Positions 1 to 6,606 of a stretch of DNA of 10,042 nt are shown piece by piece. How positions within the stretch are numbered: position 1 is the stretch's first letter; each line of letters starts with the position of its first letter. The position numbers and the translations under genes are program-made. The notes under the pieces are model-generated. The model saw only the letters and a program-made list of their open reading frames with translations. It searched no databases and was not told the DNA's origin. Source of the DNA: Candidatus Aenigmatarchaeota archaeon (GTDB lineage Archaea; Aenigmatarchaeota; Aenigmatarchaeia; QMZS01); contig JAGGTL010000007.1 of NCBI GenBank assembly GCA_021163805.1, positions 1-10,042 of the forward strand, written 5' to 3'.

Positions 1-1
1 A

Positions 2-778
2 GGGATTAAAAAAACACCAAGAAAAATATATGAAGGAAAACCTTCAGAAAATGTAGAAAAATACGCAAAGATTATTTTACCAATTGCTGCAATTTTTATT
101 GGAATAATTATATTAACCCTTTTACCAGGATTGTGGATTATAGGAATACCTGCTATAATTATAGGTATTGGCTATCTTTTAATTGTAGCTCCAGAAATGG
201 ATAAATTTAGTTTTAAACAAAAAATAGGTGCGTTAATTATAATAACAGGAGGTTTACTTGCATTTGTTTTTGGTGTGATTTGGTATGGATTGGCTTTGTT
301 ATTTTTGGGCGGAGCATTTATAGTTTATGATTGGATACCAAAAGGAAAAGGAAGGTTAGCTATAAAGATAATAGAATTAGGTGCTACATTGGCTTTATTA
401 ATATTAATAGTTCCCGCTTTTTTAAACTGGGCGGGAATCTCCATCTCTTTGGGCGCTCTTATCTTTTTTTCTGGATTAAACACCTTTCTCTTATTTTTGT
501 TATGGTCTTGGAGTGGACGGAAAAGTATGAAAGAAGCACTTGAAGAAGAACTTTTAGCATCAAAAGAAGAGACAGAAAAATTATTACAAGATAAAATAAA
601 AAAAGAGATCGAAAGATTAGATAAATTAGCAAAAAAGAGGGATGAAAGTGGTCCAAAAATGGAGAAATTATATAATTGGATATTAAAAAGAAGAGAAAAG
701 AAATTAGATAAGTTGAAGGATAAAAAAGAATCGTTTAATGGTGAAGAAGACAAATCTAAAGAAGGTGAAGAAGAATGA
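2..778 (+). CDS. Multi-pass membrane protein with charged cytoplasmic-type tail (5' partial)
   Basis: I do not recognise the family. The reading frame is open from base 2 with no stop, so the true start lies left of the window; the TTG at 131 is not a convincing start because the hydrophobic pattern continues upstream of it. From base 2, 258 residues are visible. A basic stretch (about 1-21) is followed by roughly six hydrophobic segments (about 22-40, 41-62, 74-91, 92-110, 119-140, 144-168). The last ~85 residues are highly charged Lys/Glu-rich sequence likely to form a coiled coil and end in an acidic tail. The TGA stop overlaps the ATG of the next gene (ATGA at 775-778), so the two are very probably co-transcribed and translationally coupled. 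I infer a membrane partner of the downstream surface protein. A gene is near certain; its function is unknown. Confidence 0.85.
   Translation, partial: GIKKTPRKIYEGKPSENVEKYAKIILPIAAIFIGIIILTLLPGLWIIGIPAIIIGIGYLLIVAPEMDKFSFKQKIGALIIITGGLLAFVFGVIWYGLALLFLGGAFIVYDWIPKGKGRLAIKIIELGATLALLILIVPAFLNWAGISISLGALIFFSGLNTFLLFLLWSWSGRKSMKEALEEELLASKEETEKLLQDKIKKEIERLDKLAKKRDESGPKMEKLYNWILKRREKKLDKLKDKKESFNGEEDKSKEGEEE
764..768 (+). promoter_or_regulatory. Shine-Dalgarno site GGTGA for the downstream membrane-protein gene
   Basis: GGTGA lies six bases before the ATG at 775, inside the end of the preceding gene. It is complementary to the conserved archaeal 16S rRNA 3' end (UCACC). It supports the start at 775 and fits coupled translation across the 4-base ATGA overlap. 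The same motif with the same six-base spacer occurs before the gene at 6607. Confidence 0.6.
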
Positions 779-2538
779 GAGAAGCAGATTTTTTGGAGGC
801 TTTAGTTTGTGGTTTTTTGGTAGCTCTAAGTGCAGCTTTATTTGTAGAATATTTTGGAATTGCTGATTTTGGCCCTCAAATGTTCGGCATATTTATAGGA
901 GGACTTGCATTAATAAATTTTGGAATTCTTTTTTTGATTGCCTGGCCGTTCAGATTTTCAGGTGTGTTTGTATTTTTTGTAATTATAATGATTCTCGGCT
1001 ATGCAGCCTATGGACCTTATGCAAGTTATTTAAGGGGACCAATGAAACAGATTTCAGAAAGTTTATCAGATATGCCGGAGATGGCAGAAAAACAGATGCA
1101 TTGTTTGATGTTGATTTTCACAAATCCAATGGCTTATCAGAAAGAATGTGTTTTAGTTAAACCAAGAAAACTTTCAGAAGAAAAACCAGAAAATTTTGGT
1201 CTTGAAATTACAAATTTTGAGATACAACCGCCGAAGAAAGAAATTTATGCGGGAATGCCTCTGCAGATTTGGATGACTTTAGAAAATAAAGGAGATTACG
1301 ATGCTACAAATGTATTGATAAATAGCGACGGAGGTGAATATGAAGTTTGTGAGAATTTAAAAGTGCTTAATGCCAGCGCTCATGGGCATTATTCTGACAG
1401 AATAAAAAAAGGAACAAATCATTACTTTAGTTTAAGGGGAAAAATAAATGATCCTTGGGACGAAAAAGTTAAGTGTACCTATGCAAAAAATAAAATGGTG
1501 ATAGGAGGAACAATAAAAACAACGTATTCTTATGACTATAAAACCGAGAGTTATTTGGAAATAGAAGCAATAAGAAACACCAATGAAACCACACCAAATT
1601 TCAGGGTTGAATCCGCAAAAGTAAAGGCTGCTCCAGCAAATATTTTAATGTATACTTTTGTTCCTTTTATCTGGGAAGGAGCCGAAGGAAGCTTTAGAGA
1701 AGGCATAATCTCGGTCTCTCTCAAAAATGAAAGAAAGAGGGGTAAAATTATTTTTAGAGGAAAATATGTACATGATAGTAAATTACTTGCCAAAGACATG
1801 ATATCTACAGCTCTTAAAGAGACATATTGTAATCTTGTATGTGAAACTCCGGCTTGCATCGCAGAATGCGTCTATAGTTTTATGGAAGAAAAAAACAGAA
1901 AATACGATCATTGTGCGATTGTTGATAGCAATGGAAAAGAACTGGATAAATTAAAGGATTTAAATGAAAATGAATGCGAAAATACAAAAATCTGGGTAAA
2001 TTCCTCTATAGACGGAACATATACAGGTTGTTTTGTTTATAGAAAAATAGATGCCAAAAGTCAAGAGAAATGTAAAGAAAAGGGGGGTAAATGGGACAAC
2101 ACAGAAAATGTTTGTGTTAAACTGGATAAAATTGAAGATATTGTAAGCGAAGATCTTTGCAAAAGTTTGAAAACAGAAATATTTTACAGAGTGTATGGAA
2201 AATATGAGAGATCAAACTATGATCAGATCACGGTATATGTGGTTGGAGAAGAAGCAAAAAACTATATTAATTTAAGTTGTGATAAAAATGCTCAGAATAT
2301 AGTTATGTGCACAAATTATGGAGAGGATAAAGTTAAATTAACCTGGCTGAATGATGATCTTGATTTAAATTCTGGTGATGTAAAGCTTGTTTATTCTGGA
2401 ATTAAAATTTCTCTTGCTAAATGGCCAAATAAAAACAGATTAAAATTAAATTTTGGAATTAAAGCCAATGCAACCTACAGAGTTGAAATGGAAAGAACCG
2501 ATAGATTGCAGATAGATAATCCGCATTATACAGATTAG
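775..2538 (+). CDS. Membrane-anchored protein with large Cys-rich, probably glycosylated ectodomain
   Basis: Unrecognised 587-residue protein. Three hydrophobic segments (about 8-28, 35-57, 60-80) form an N-terminal membrane module. The remaining ~500 residues look extracytoplasmic: mixed polar, beta-rich sequence with sixteen cysteines (an even number, suited to disulfides), including a tight C-x3-C-x4-C-x3-C cluster at 352-365. There are five Asn-X-Ser/Thr sequons (N199, N270, N409, N499, N565), the acceptor type used in archaeal surface glycosylation. The stretch 143-190 (ITNFEI, then a YAGMPLQIWMTLENKGDY-type segment) resembles a CARDB/Ig-like fold of the kind found in archaeal surface proteins; this is a pattern impression, not a search result. 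The start at 775 is supported by the ATGA overlap and a GGTGA six bases upstream. It is probably a cell-surface protein made with its multi-pass neighbour. Confidence 0.9.
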   Translation: MREADFLEALVCGFLVALSAALFVEYFGIADFGPQMFGIFIGGLALINFGILFLIAWPFRFSGVFVFFVIIMILGYAAYGPYASYLRGPMKQISESLSDMPEMAEKQMHCLMLIFTNPMAYQKECVLVKPRKLSEEKPENFGLEITNFEIQPPKKEIYAGMPLQIWMTLENKGDYDATNVLINSDGGEYEVCENLKVLNASAHGHYSDRIKKGTNHYFSLRGKINDPWDEKVKCTYAKNKMVIGGTIKTTYSYDYKTESYLEIEAIRNTNETTPNFRVESAKVKAAPANILMYTFVPFIWEGAEGSFREGIISVSLKNERKRGKIIFRGKYVHDSKLLAKDMISTALKETYCNLVCETPACIAECVYSFMEEKNRKYDHCAIVDSNGKELDKLKDLNENECENTKIWVNSSIDGTYTGCFVYRKIDAKSQEKCKEKGGKWDNTENVCVKLDKIEDIVSEDLCKSLKTEIFYRVYGKYERSNYDQITVYVVGEEAKNYINLSCDKNAQNIVMCTNYGEDKVKLTWLNDDLDLNSGDVKLVYSGIKISLAKWPNKNRLKLNFGIKANATYRVEMERTDRLQIDNPHYTD

Positions 2539-2559
2539 CTGAAAAATAAAAAAAGAAAA

Positions 2560-2575
2560 TTTTTATTATTTTTAA
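2560..2575 (+). terminator. T-rich stretch after the membrane-protein operon
   Basis: The 50-bp gap between the surface-protein gene and scpB contains TTTTTATTATTTTT. Archaeal RNA polymerase terminates at T-rich tracts without needing a hairpin, so this may end the upstream operon. The same A/T-rich segment is also about 23-30 bases before the scpB ATG, where a TATA element would sit for a leaderless transcript. The sequence cannot separate the two roles. Confidence 0.35.
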
Positions 2576-2588
2576 AAATGTCTAAATT

Positions 2589-3071
2589 ATGCCAAAAAAA
2601 ATAATAGAAGCGGCTTTATTTTTGAAATCAAAACCCATAACTATTGCCGAACTGGTTGAATTAACGCAGGTTTCTTCAACCGAGATTAAAAAGAAAATAT
2701 CAGAATTAAAAGAAAAATACAATAATGAAGAAAGTGGAATAAGATTAATAGAAGCGAATGAGAGTTATCAGTTGATTGTTAACCCTGAAATTTTACAAAA
2801 AGTTAAAAAAATTACTCCATATAAAGATTTGTCTCCGGGATTGCTAAAAACTCTTTCAATAATAGCATTTAAAGGACCTTTAAAACAGAGCGTTCTTGTG
2901 AATACAATCGGAAACAGAGCTTATGAGTATGCCCATGAATTGGAAAAAAGAGGTTTGATTTCTGCAAAGAAGTCAGGCAGAACAAGAATATTGAAAACAA
3001 CAAAATTATTTGTTGATTATTTTGGCAAAGAACCAGAAAAAACCAATTTGGAAAAATTTGTAAATAATTAA
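2589..3071 (+). CDS. scpB: ScpB, segregation and condensation protein B
   Basis: A winged-helix subunit that works with the kleisin ScpA and the SMC ATPase to compact and segregate the chromosome. The 160 residues match the family from end to end. The first winged helix is about 1-75 (IIEAALFLKSKPITIAELVE, then GIRLIEANESYQLIVNP). The second is about 82-147, carrying the hallmark LSPGLLKTLSIIAFKGPLKQ block, the LEKRGLI recognition-helix end and the closing FVDYFGKE. It is slightly shorter than many bacterial ScpBs (about 170-200 residues) because the C-terminal tail is brief. The ATG at 2589 begins right before the first conserved helix and no Shine-Dalgarno site is visible, suggesting a leaderless message. 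ScpA and SMC, often neighbours of scpB, are not in this window. The gene sits between the membrane operon and aspS. Confidence 0.88.
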   Translation: MPKKIIEAALFLKSKPITIAELVELTQVSSTEIKKKISELKEKYNNEESGIRLIEANESYQLIVNPEILQKVKKITPYKDLSPGLLKTLSIIAFKGPLKQSVLVNTIGNRAYEYAHELEKRGLISAKKSGRTRILKTTKLFVDYFGKEPEKTNLEKFVNN

Positions 3072-3102
3072 ATAAACAATTTTTAAAAGTTTCTATCAAT
3101 TA

Positions 3103-3112
3103 TTTTTAAATA
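3103..3112 (+). promoter_or_regulatory. Probable TATA box for aspS
   Basis: TTTTTAAATA is centred about 31 bases before the aspS ATG. An archaeal TATA box lies about 26 bases before the transcription start, so the predicted message would begin only a few bases ahead of the start codon. No Shine-Dalgarno site is present, in line with a near-leaderless transcript. A scpB-aspS read-through transcript cannot be excluded. Confidence 0.45.
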
Positions 3113-3137
3113 ATGCTAAATTTAATTTTTAGATATT

Positions 3138-4418
3138 ATGGAGAGAACTTATATTTCTAAAATTAAAATGAAAGAAAACAGAGAAACTTTATTAAAAGGA
3201 TGGGCAGAGGCAATAAGAGATCTGGGAAATCTTATTTTTGTTGTTTTAAGAGATTGTTCCGGAGAAGTTCAATTGGTAGCAAAAAAAGACAGCAAATGTT
3301 TTGATGAAGTGAAAAATCTGAGAAGAGAAGATGTAATTGAAATTAAAGGAATTCCCATCAAAAATGAAAAAGCCCCAAACGGCATTGAAGTCAGAATTGA
3401 AGAGTTAAAAGTTTTAAACAAAGCCGAACCCCTTCCAATAGAATTTTCTGGAAAAATTTCAACTGATTTAAGCAAAAGACTGGATTACAGATTTTTAGAT
3501 TTAAGAAATAAAAGAAACAAAAAAATATTTGAATTAAAATCAAAAATTATCTATTTTGTCAGGAGTTTTTTCAATGATAGAGAATTTGTTGAAGTTCACA
3601 CTCCAAAAATTGTGGCACAAGGAGCAGAAGGAGGAAGCGAACTTTTTCCGATTTTATATTACAATAAAGAGAGTTATTTGACCCAAAGTCCTCAGTTTTA
3701 CAAACAGATAATGCAAGCTGCCGGTTTTGAAAAAGTTTTTGAAATTGGACCAACCTACAGAGCGGAAAAAAGTCATACTCTCAGACATCTTTCAGAATTT
3801 TGGGGAATTGACTCCGAATTTTCTTTTATTGAGAGTTATGAAGATGTGATGAGATTGCTCGAAGATTTAATTTGCGACATACTGAATAATATTAAAAAAA
3901 ATTGTTCAGAGATTATAAACTATTTTGGGATTGAATTTCCCGAATATAAAAAACCTTTTCCAAGGATAACTTTAAGTGATGCTTTTAAATTAATTGATAG
4001 AGAGGGAACGGATCTCTCCAATGAAGAAGAAAAACTTGTTGGAGAAAGAATTAAGAAAAAATTTGAATCTGATTTTATATTTATTACAAAATATCCATTT
4101 GAAGTCAGACCTTTTTATACGATGAAAAACGATAAAAATAAAAATTTAACGGATTCCTTTGATTTGCTTTTTAAGGGAATGGAAATTGTCACTGGGGGAC
4201 AGAGAGAACACCGACTCAGTATATTAAAAGAACAGGCAAACGAGAAAAATATCTCCTTAGAATCAATAAAATTTTATCTCGATGCTTTCAAATACGGTAT
4301 GCCTCCTCATGGCGGATTTGGTTTTGGCATAGAAAGATTTGTAATGCAACTTCTCAACATTAAAAATATTAGAGAAGCCGTTTTATTTCCAAGAGATGTT
4401 GAGAGACTGATGCCCTAA
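3138..4418 (+). CDS. aspS: Aspartyl-tRNA synthetase, archaeal type, probably non-discriminating
   Basis: A class IIb synthetase that charges tRNA with aspartate in the cytoplasm. The 426 residues match the compact archaeal AspRS. Residues 1-100 form the OB-fold anticodon-binding domain. The catalytic core follows: motif 1 region ending VEVHTPKI (151-158), the QSPQFYKQ substrate loop (183-190), motif 2 with R208/E210 (TYRAEKSHTLRHLSEF), GGQREHR (353-359) and motif 3 GFGFGIER (393-400). GGQREHR, rather than the GSQRE form of archaeal AsnRS, identifies it as AspRS. In discriminating Thermococcus AspRS, Trp26 and Lys85 exclude tRNA-Asn. By manual alignment to the remembered Thermococcus sequence the equivalents here are Glu24 and Pro80. 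A proline at the second position is the mark of enzymes that also charge tRNA-Asn, so I infer dual specificity with downstream transamidation. The start is the first ATG; no Shine-Dalgarno site is seen. Confidence 0.93.
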   Translation: MERTYISKIKMKENRETLLKGWAEAIRDLGNLIFVVLRDCSGEVQLVAKKDSKCFDEVKNLRREDVIEIKGIPIKNEKAPNGIEVRIEELKVLNKAEPLPIEFSGKISTDLSKRLDYRFLDLRNKRNKKIFELKSKIIYFVRSFFNDREFVEVHTPKIVAQGAEGGSELFPILYYNKESYLTQSPQFYKQIMQAAGFEKVFEIGPTYRAEKSHTLRHLSEFWGIDSEFSFIESYEDVMRLLEDLICDILNNIKKNCSEIINYFGIEFPEYKKPFPRITLSDAFKLIDREGTDLSNEEEKLVGERIKKKFESDFIFITKYPFEVRPFYTMKNDKNKNLTDSFDLLFKGMEIVTGGQREHRLSILKEQANEKNISLESIKFYLDAFKYGMPPHGGFGFGIERFVMQLLNIKNIREAVLFPRDVERLMP

Positions 4419-4508
4419 TTGACTTTATTTCCAATATTATCTCATAAAACAGAAAAACTCATTTATTTGCATACGAATTCCTTGTTTACTATAAATTTTT
4501 ATTTAATT

Positions 4509-4922
4509 ATGGTTGAAAAAAATGAAAATTTTAGCAGGGAAATACAGGAAAAATATTTGCAGGTGGAATATCTCAACAAAGAACTTGAGCAGATTTCAAT
4601 TCAACTTGAAATGATGAACTCAAAATTGGCAGAATCTTTATTAGTCAGAAATTCTATAGAAAATATAAAAAAAACTCAAAGTTTTTCTCAATTAGCTATG
4701 GATATTTTTGTACCTTCCGAAATAACAGATGATAATACTTTTTTGGTTAATATCGGTTGGAAGATTTTCGTAAAAATGAAAAAAGAAGAAATCAAAAGAT
4801 ATTTGGAAAATAAAATTGATAATTTCAAATCGGTTATTTCTCATATCTCCAAAAGAAAGTCAGAATTGCAGAACGAAATTCAGAAACAAATCTTTGAATT
4901 GCAAAGTTTACAATCAAATTAA
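4509..4922 (+). CDS. pfdA: Prefoldin alpha subunit
   Basis: A subunit of the archaeal alpha2-beta4 prefoldin hexamer, an ATP-independent cytosolic chaperone that holds unfolded proteins in coiled-coil tentacles and passes them to the thermosome. The 137 residues show the family plan: an N-terminal coiled coil (about 5-50), a central beta-hairpin region with DIFVPSEI and VNIGWKIFVKM (about 65-90), then a C-terminal coiled coil (about 92-135). The frame is open back to a TTG at 4419, immediately after the aspS stop, but the ATG at 4509 is the better start. The 30 residues before it are not prefoldin-like, and the length from 4509 fits the family. The stop codon is two bases from the stop of the convergent DUF131 gene. 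The prefoldin beta gene is not in this window. Confidence 0.88.
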   Translation: MVEKNENFSREIQEKYLQVEYLNKELEQISIQLEMMNSKLAESLLVRNSIENIKKTQSFSQLAMDIFVPSEITDDNTFLVNIGWKIFVKMKKEEIKRYLENKIDNFKSVISHISKRKSELQNEIQKQIFELQSLQSN

Positions 4923-4924
4923 AA

Positions 4925-5149
4925 TTAAAAAAACTTCAAAAATAAAAGAAAAGAAATTAAAGCGATAATAGAAATAATTATCACAATTTTAAGCATTGTT
5001 GGAGAATTTGCAAATCCAAAGGGAATGGGACCTATAAAACCGCCAAAAGCGAATTTAATTTTTCCTTCTGACCCAGAGGACAGGGAAAATAAAATAAGAA
5101 TTATTCCGACAATTAAAAAAAAGAACCCAACTAAAAATAAATCTTTCAT
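4925..5149 (-). CDS. DUF131 / TIGR00304-type small membrane protein
   Basis: A 74-residue protein with two hydrophobic segments (about 4-22 and 51-74). They are joined by a loop holding the glycine/proline-rich motif GGFIGPIPFGFANS (36-49), which is the conserved signature of the archaeal DUF131 family as I know it. The function of this family is not established. The gene is tail-to-tail with pfdA (stop codons two bases apart) and head-to-head with the FBP aldolase/phosphatase across a 59-bp A/T-rich gap. It is therefore probably a single-gene transcript sharing a divergent promoter region. The ATG at 5149 directly precedes the first membrane segment. The family call rests on the loop motif and the two-segment layout. 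Confidence 0.8.
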   Translation of the reverse strand: MKDLFLVGFFFLIVGIILILFSLSSGSEGKIKFAFGGFIGPIPFGFANSPTMLKIVIIISIIALISFLLFLKFF

Positions 5150-5159
5150 AAAAGAAACT

Positions 5160-5190
5160 TTGATAAAATATAAAATAAACCTTATTATAT
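5160..5190. promoter_or_regulatory. Divergent promoter region, DUF131 gene / FBP aldolase-phosphatase gene
   Basis: The 59 bases between the two divergent ATGs are almost entirely A/T. TAAAATATAAAA (5164-5175) can act as a TATA element on either strand. It is centred about 20 bases before the minus-strand ATG at 5149 and about 39 bases before the plus-strand ATG at 5209. TTATTATAT (5182-5190), about 23 bases before 5209, is an alternative for a leaderless plus-strand message. No operator palindrome or Shine-Dalgarno site is apparent. Confidence 0.4.
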
Positions 5191-5208
5191 TCTTTTAAAA
5201 ATAATATT

Positions 5209-6285
5209 ATGAAAACAACTGTTTCTGTAATAAAAGCAGATGTCGGTGGTTGTCCAGGGCATTCAACTTGCAATCAAAAATTAATTGACAATGCAAAAAA
5301 AATTCTGCTTAAATCAAAAGTGATCAGCGACTTTTATGTAACTCATTGCGGAGATGATTTGGAATTAATAATGGTTCATGGCAGGGGAGTAAACAATAAA
5401 GAAGTTCATAAATTAGCCTGGAGTGTTTTTGAATCTGGAACAAAGATAGCAAAAAAAGAGGAATATCATGGAGCAGGTCAAGATTTATTGAAAAATGCCT
5501 TTTCTGGAAATGTTAGGGGAATGGGTCCCGGAGTTGCCGAAATGGAATTTGAAGAGAGAAAAAGCGACCCGATTTTGGTTTTTATGGCGGACAAAACAGA
5601 AGCTGGAGCATGGAATTTTCCACTATATAAAATTTTTGCAGACCCTTTCAATACAGCTGGTTTAGTAATAGACCCGCACATGCATGAAGGATTTCTTTTT
5701 GAAGTTTTAGATGCGAGAACCGGAAAAACAGTTAAATTAAATTCTCCGGAAGAAATCTATGATTTGCTCGCTTTAATTGGTTCTCCTGGAAGATATATAA
5801 TAAAAGCTGTGTATTCAAAGAAAAAAGATATTGCTGCGGTAACTTCAACACAAAAACTTTCGCAAATGGCTGGAAGATATGTCGGTAAAGATGACCCAGT
5901 TATGATATGCAGAGCGCAAAGCGGTTTTCCGGCAGTTGGCGAAGTTTTAGAGCCGTTTGCTTTTCCATATCTTGTCAGTGGATGGATGAGAGGTTCTCAT
6001 AACGGTCCTTTTATTCCTGTATCACAAAGAGATGCTAGATGTACAAGATTTGATGGACCTCCAAGAGTAATATGCATAGGTTTTCAAGTTGCTAACAGAA
6101 AAATAATTGGACCTCAGGATATGTTTGATGATCCAGCTTTTGATTTAGCAAGACAAAAAGCAAATGAAATTGCAGATTACATAAGAAGACATGGACCATT
6201 CCAACCACATAGATTACCAGATGAAGAAATGGAATATACAACAATGCCCACAGTTATGAAAAAACTAAGCGGAAAATTCAAGTAA
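5209..6285 (+). CDS. Fructose-1,6-bisphosphate aldolase/phosphatase (bifunctional, type V)
   Basis: A cytosolic gluconeogenic enzyme. It condenses dihydroxyacetone phosphate and glyceraldehyde 3-phosphate to fructose 1,6-bisphosphate and then removes the 1-phosphate, using one remodelling active site and several magnesium ions. The 358 residues are full length and align throughout with the archaeal family. Metal ligands and catalytic groups are visible: D11 and H18 near the N-terminus, GDD (48-50), the GNVRGMGPGVAEME block (100-113), MADKTE (126-131), the Y224-x2-K227-D-D motif carrying the Schiff-base lysine and its tyrosine, GWMRGSH (258-264), RFDGPPR (280-286) and the C-terminal RRHGPFQPHRL (326-336). 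Both activities should therefore be intact. C15 and C21 flank the H18 loop, which is not part of the pattern I recall for crenarchaeal homologues. The gene stands alone, with a T-tract directly after its stop. Confidence 0.96.
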   Translation: MKTTVSVIKADVGGCPGHSTCNQKLIDNAKKILLKSKVISDFYVTHCGDDLELIMVHGRGVNNKEVHKLAWSVFESGTKIAKKEEYHGAGQDLLKNAFSGNVRGMGPGVAEMEFEERKSDPILVFMADKTEAGAWNFPLYKIFADPFNTAGLVIDPHMHEGFLFEVLDARTGKTVKLNSPEEIYDLLALIGSPGRYIIKAVYSKKKDIAAVTSTQKLSQMAGRYVGKDDPVMICRAQSGFPAVGEVLEPFAFPYLVSGWMRGSHNGPFIPVSQRDARCTRFDGPPRVICIGFQVANRKIIGPQDMFDDPAFDLARQKANEIADYIRRHGPFQPHRLPDEEMEYTTMPTVMKKLSGKFK

Positions 6286-6300
6286 TTTTTTTTATTTTTT
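6286..6300 (+). terminator. T-tract terminator after the FBP aldolase/phosphatase gene
   Basis: Eight T residues, one A and six T residues follow immediately after the TAA stop. This is a typical archaeal intrinsic terminator, which needs no hairpin, and it separates the enzyme gene from the next region. Confidence 0.7.
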
Positions 6301-6480
6301 GGTTTGTTAAAATTAAAGAATGTATCTGAATTTATACTCAATTAGTGGAATCTGTCTATGTTTTTCTTGAAAGAGAGCTATAAATTTTGTAGCATATCTC
6401 CATTTTTCATTTTCTTTTTCTGTATAAATAGTAATCTGTTCAACAATCCGAAGATGAAGCCCGAGAGTGCAATATGGCAA

Positions 6481-6502
6481 GGATTTTTTCGAAGAAAAAT
6501 CC
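6481..6502. repeat. Perfect inverted repeat (8-bp stem, 6-base loop)
   Basis: GGATTTTT and AAAAATCC flank TCGAAG, which could extend the stem by a U-G pair around CGAA. On the minus strand the hairpin begins at the third base of the possible ATG at 6504-6502, so it would sit at the very 5' end of that message. It has no T-tract after it on either strand, so I do not call it a terminator. Its role is unknown. Confidence 0.4.
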
Positions 6503-6560
6503 ATAGAGTTGAGGCAGCGAGCATTTATAAAGTAATATCTTATGAGTAATAAAACACAAA

Positions 6561-6572
6561 AAAGTATATAAA
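6561..6572 (+). promoter_or_regulatory. TATA box for the orphan gene at 6607
   Basis: AAAGTATATAAA contains a clear TATATA core (6565-6570) preceded by purines resembling a BRE element. It predicts transcription starting near 6592, giving a leader of about 15 bases that would include the Shine-Dalgarno site at 6596-6600. This is one of the clearest promoters in the window. Confidence 0.55.
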
Positions 6573-6595
6573 GATTAATGTTATAATTATTATAT

Positions 6596-6600
6596 GGTGA
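6596..6600 (+). promoter_or_regulatory. Shine-Dalgarno site GGTGA for the orphan gene
   Basis: GGTGA lies six bases before the ATG at 6607, the same motif and spacing as before the gene at 775. It is complementary to the archaeal 16S rRNA 3' end and fixes the start codon. Most other genes in the window have no such site. Confidence 0.6.
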
Positions 6601-6606
6601 ATTAAA

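Larger units (their letters stand above)
6286..6606. other. 321-bp intergenic stretch with no confident gene
   Basis: After the T-tract no ORF is convincing. The best candidate is a 63-codon minus-strand frame at 6504-6313 with a basic, unrecognised product ending EYKFRYIL. TTTATAAA (6524-6531) is centred about 23 bases before its ATG, a spacing that suits a leaderless archaeal message, but that box is palindromic and common in A/T-rich DNA. A competing plus-strand frame (6358-6549) overlaps it; only its end from the ATG at 6454 looks protein-like. Bases 6461-6520 are about 43% GC by hand count, above the surroundings, and include the 22-base inverted repeat at 6481-6502. The last ~45 bases hold the promoter of the next gene. 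A decayed gene, a small protein gene or an RNA gene all remain possible. Confidence 0.4.

Noticed and set aside
325..753. 142-codon minus-strand frame opposite the first membrane-protein gene.
   Set aside because: It is Ser/Phe/Leu-rich, the usual complement of Lys/Glu-rich coiled-coil codons, and has no domain or promoter.
4419..4508. N-terminal extension of prefoldin alpha from the TTG at 4419.
   Set aside because: The added 30 residues are not prefoldin-like, the TTG abuts the aspS stop with no ribosome site, and the ATG at 4509 gives the normal family length.
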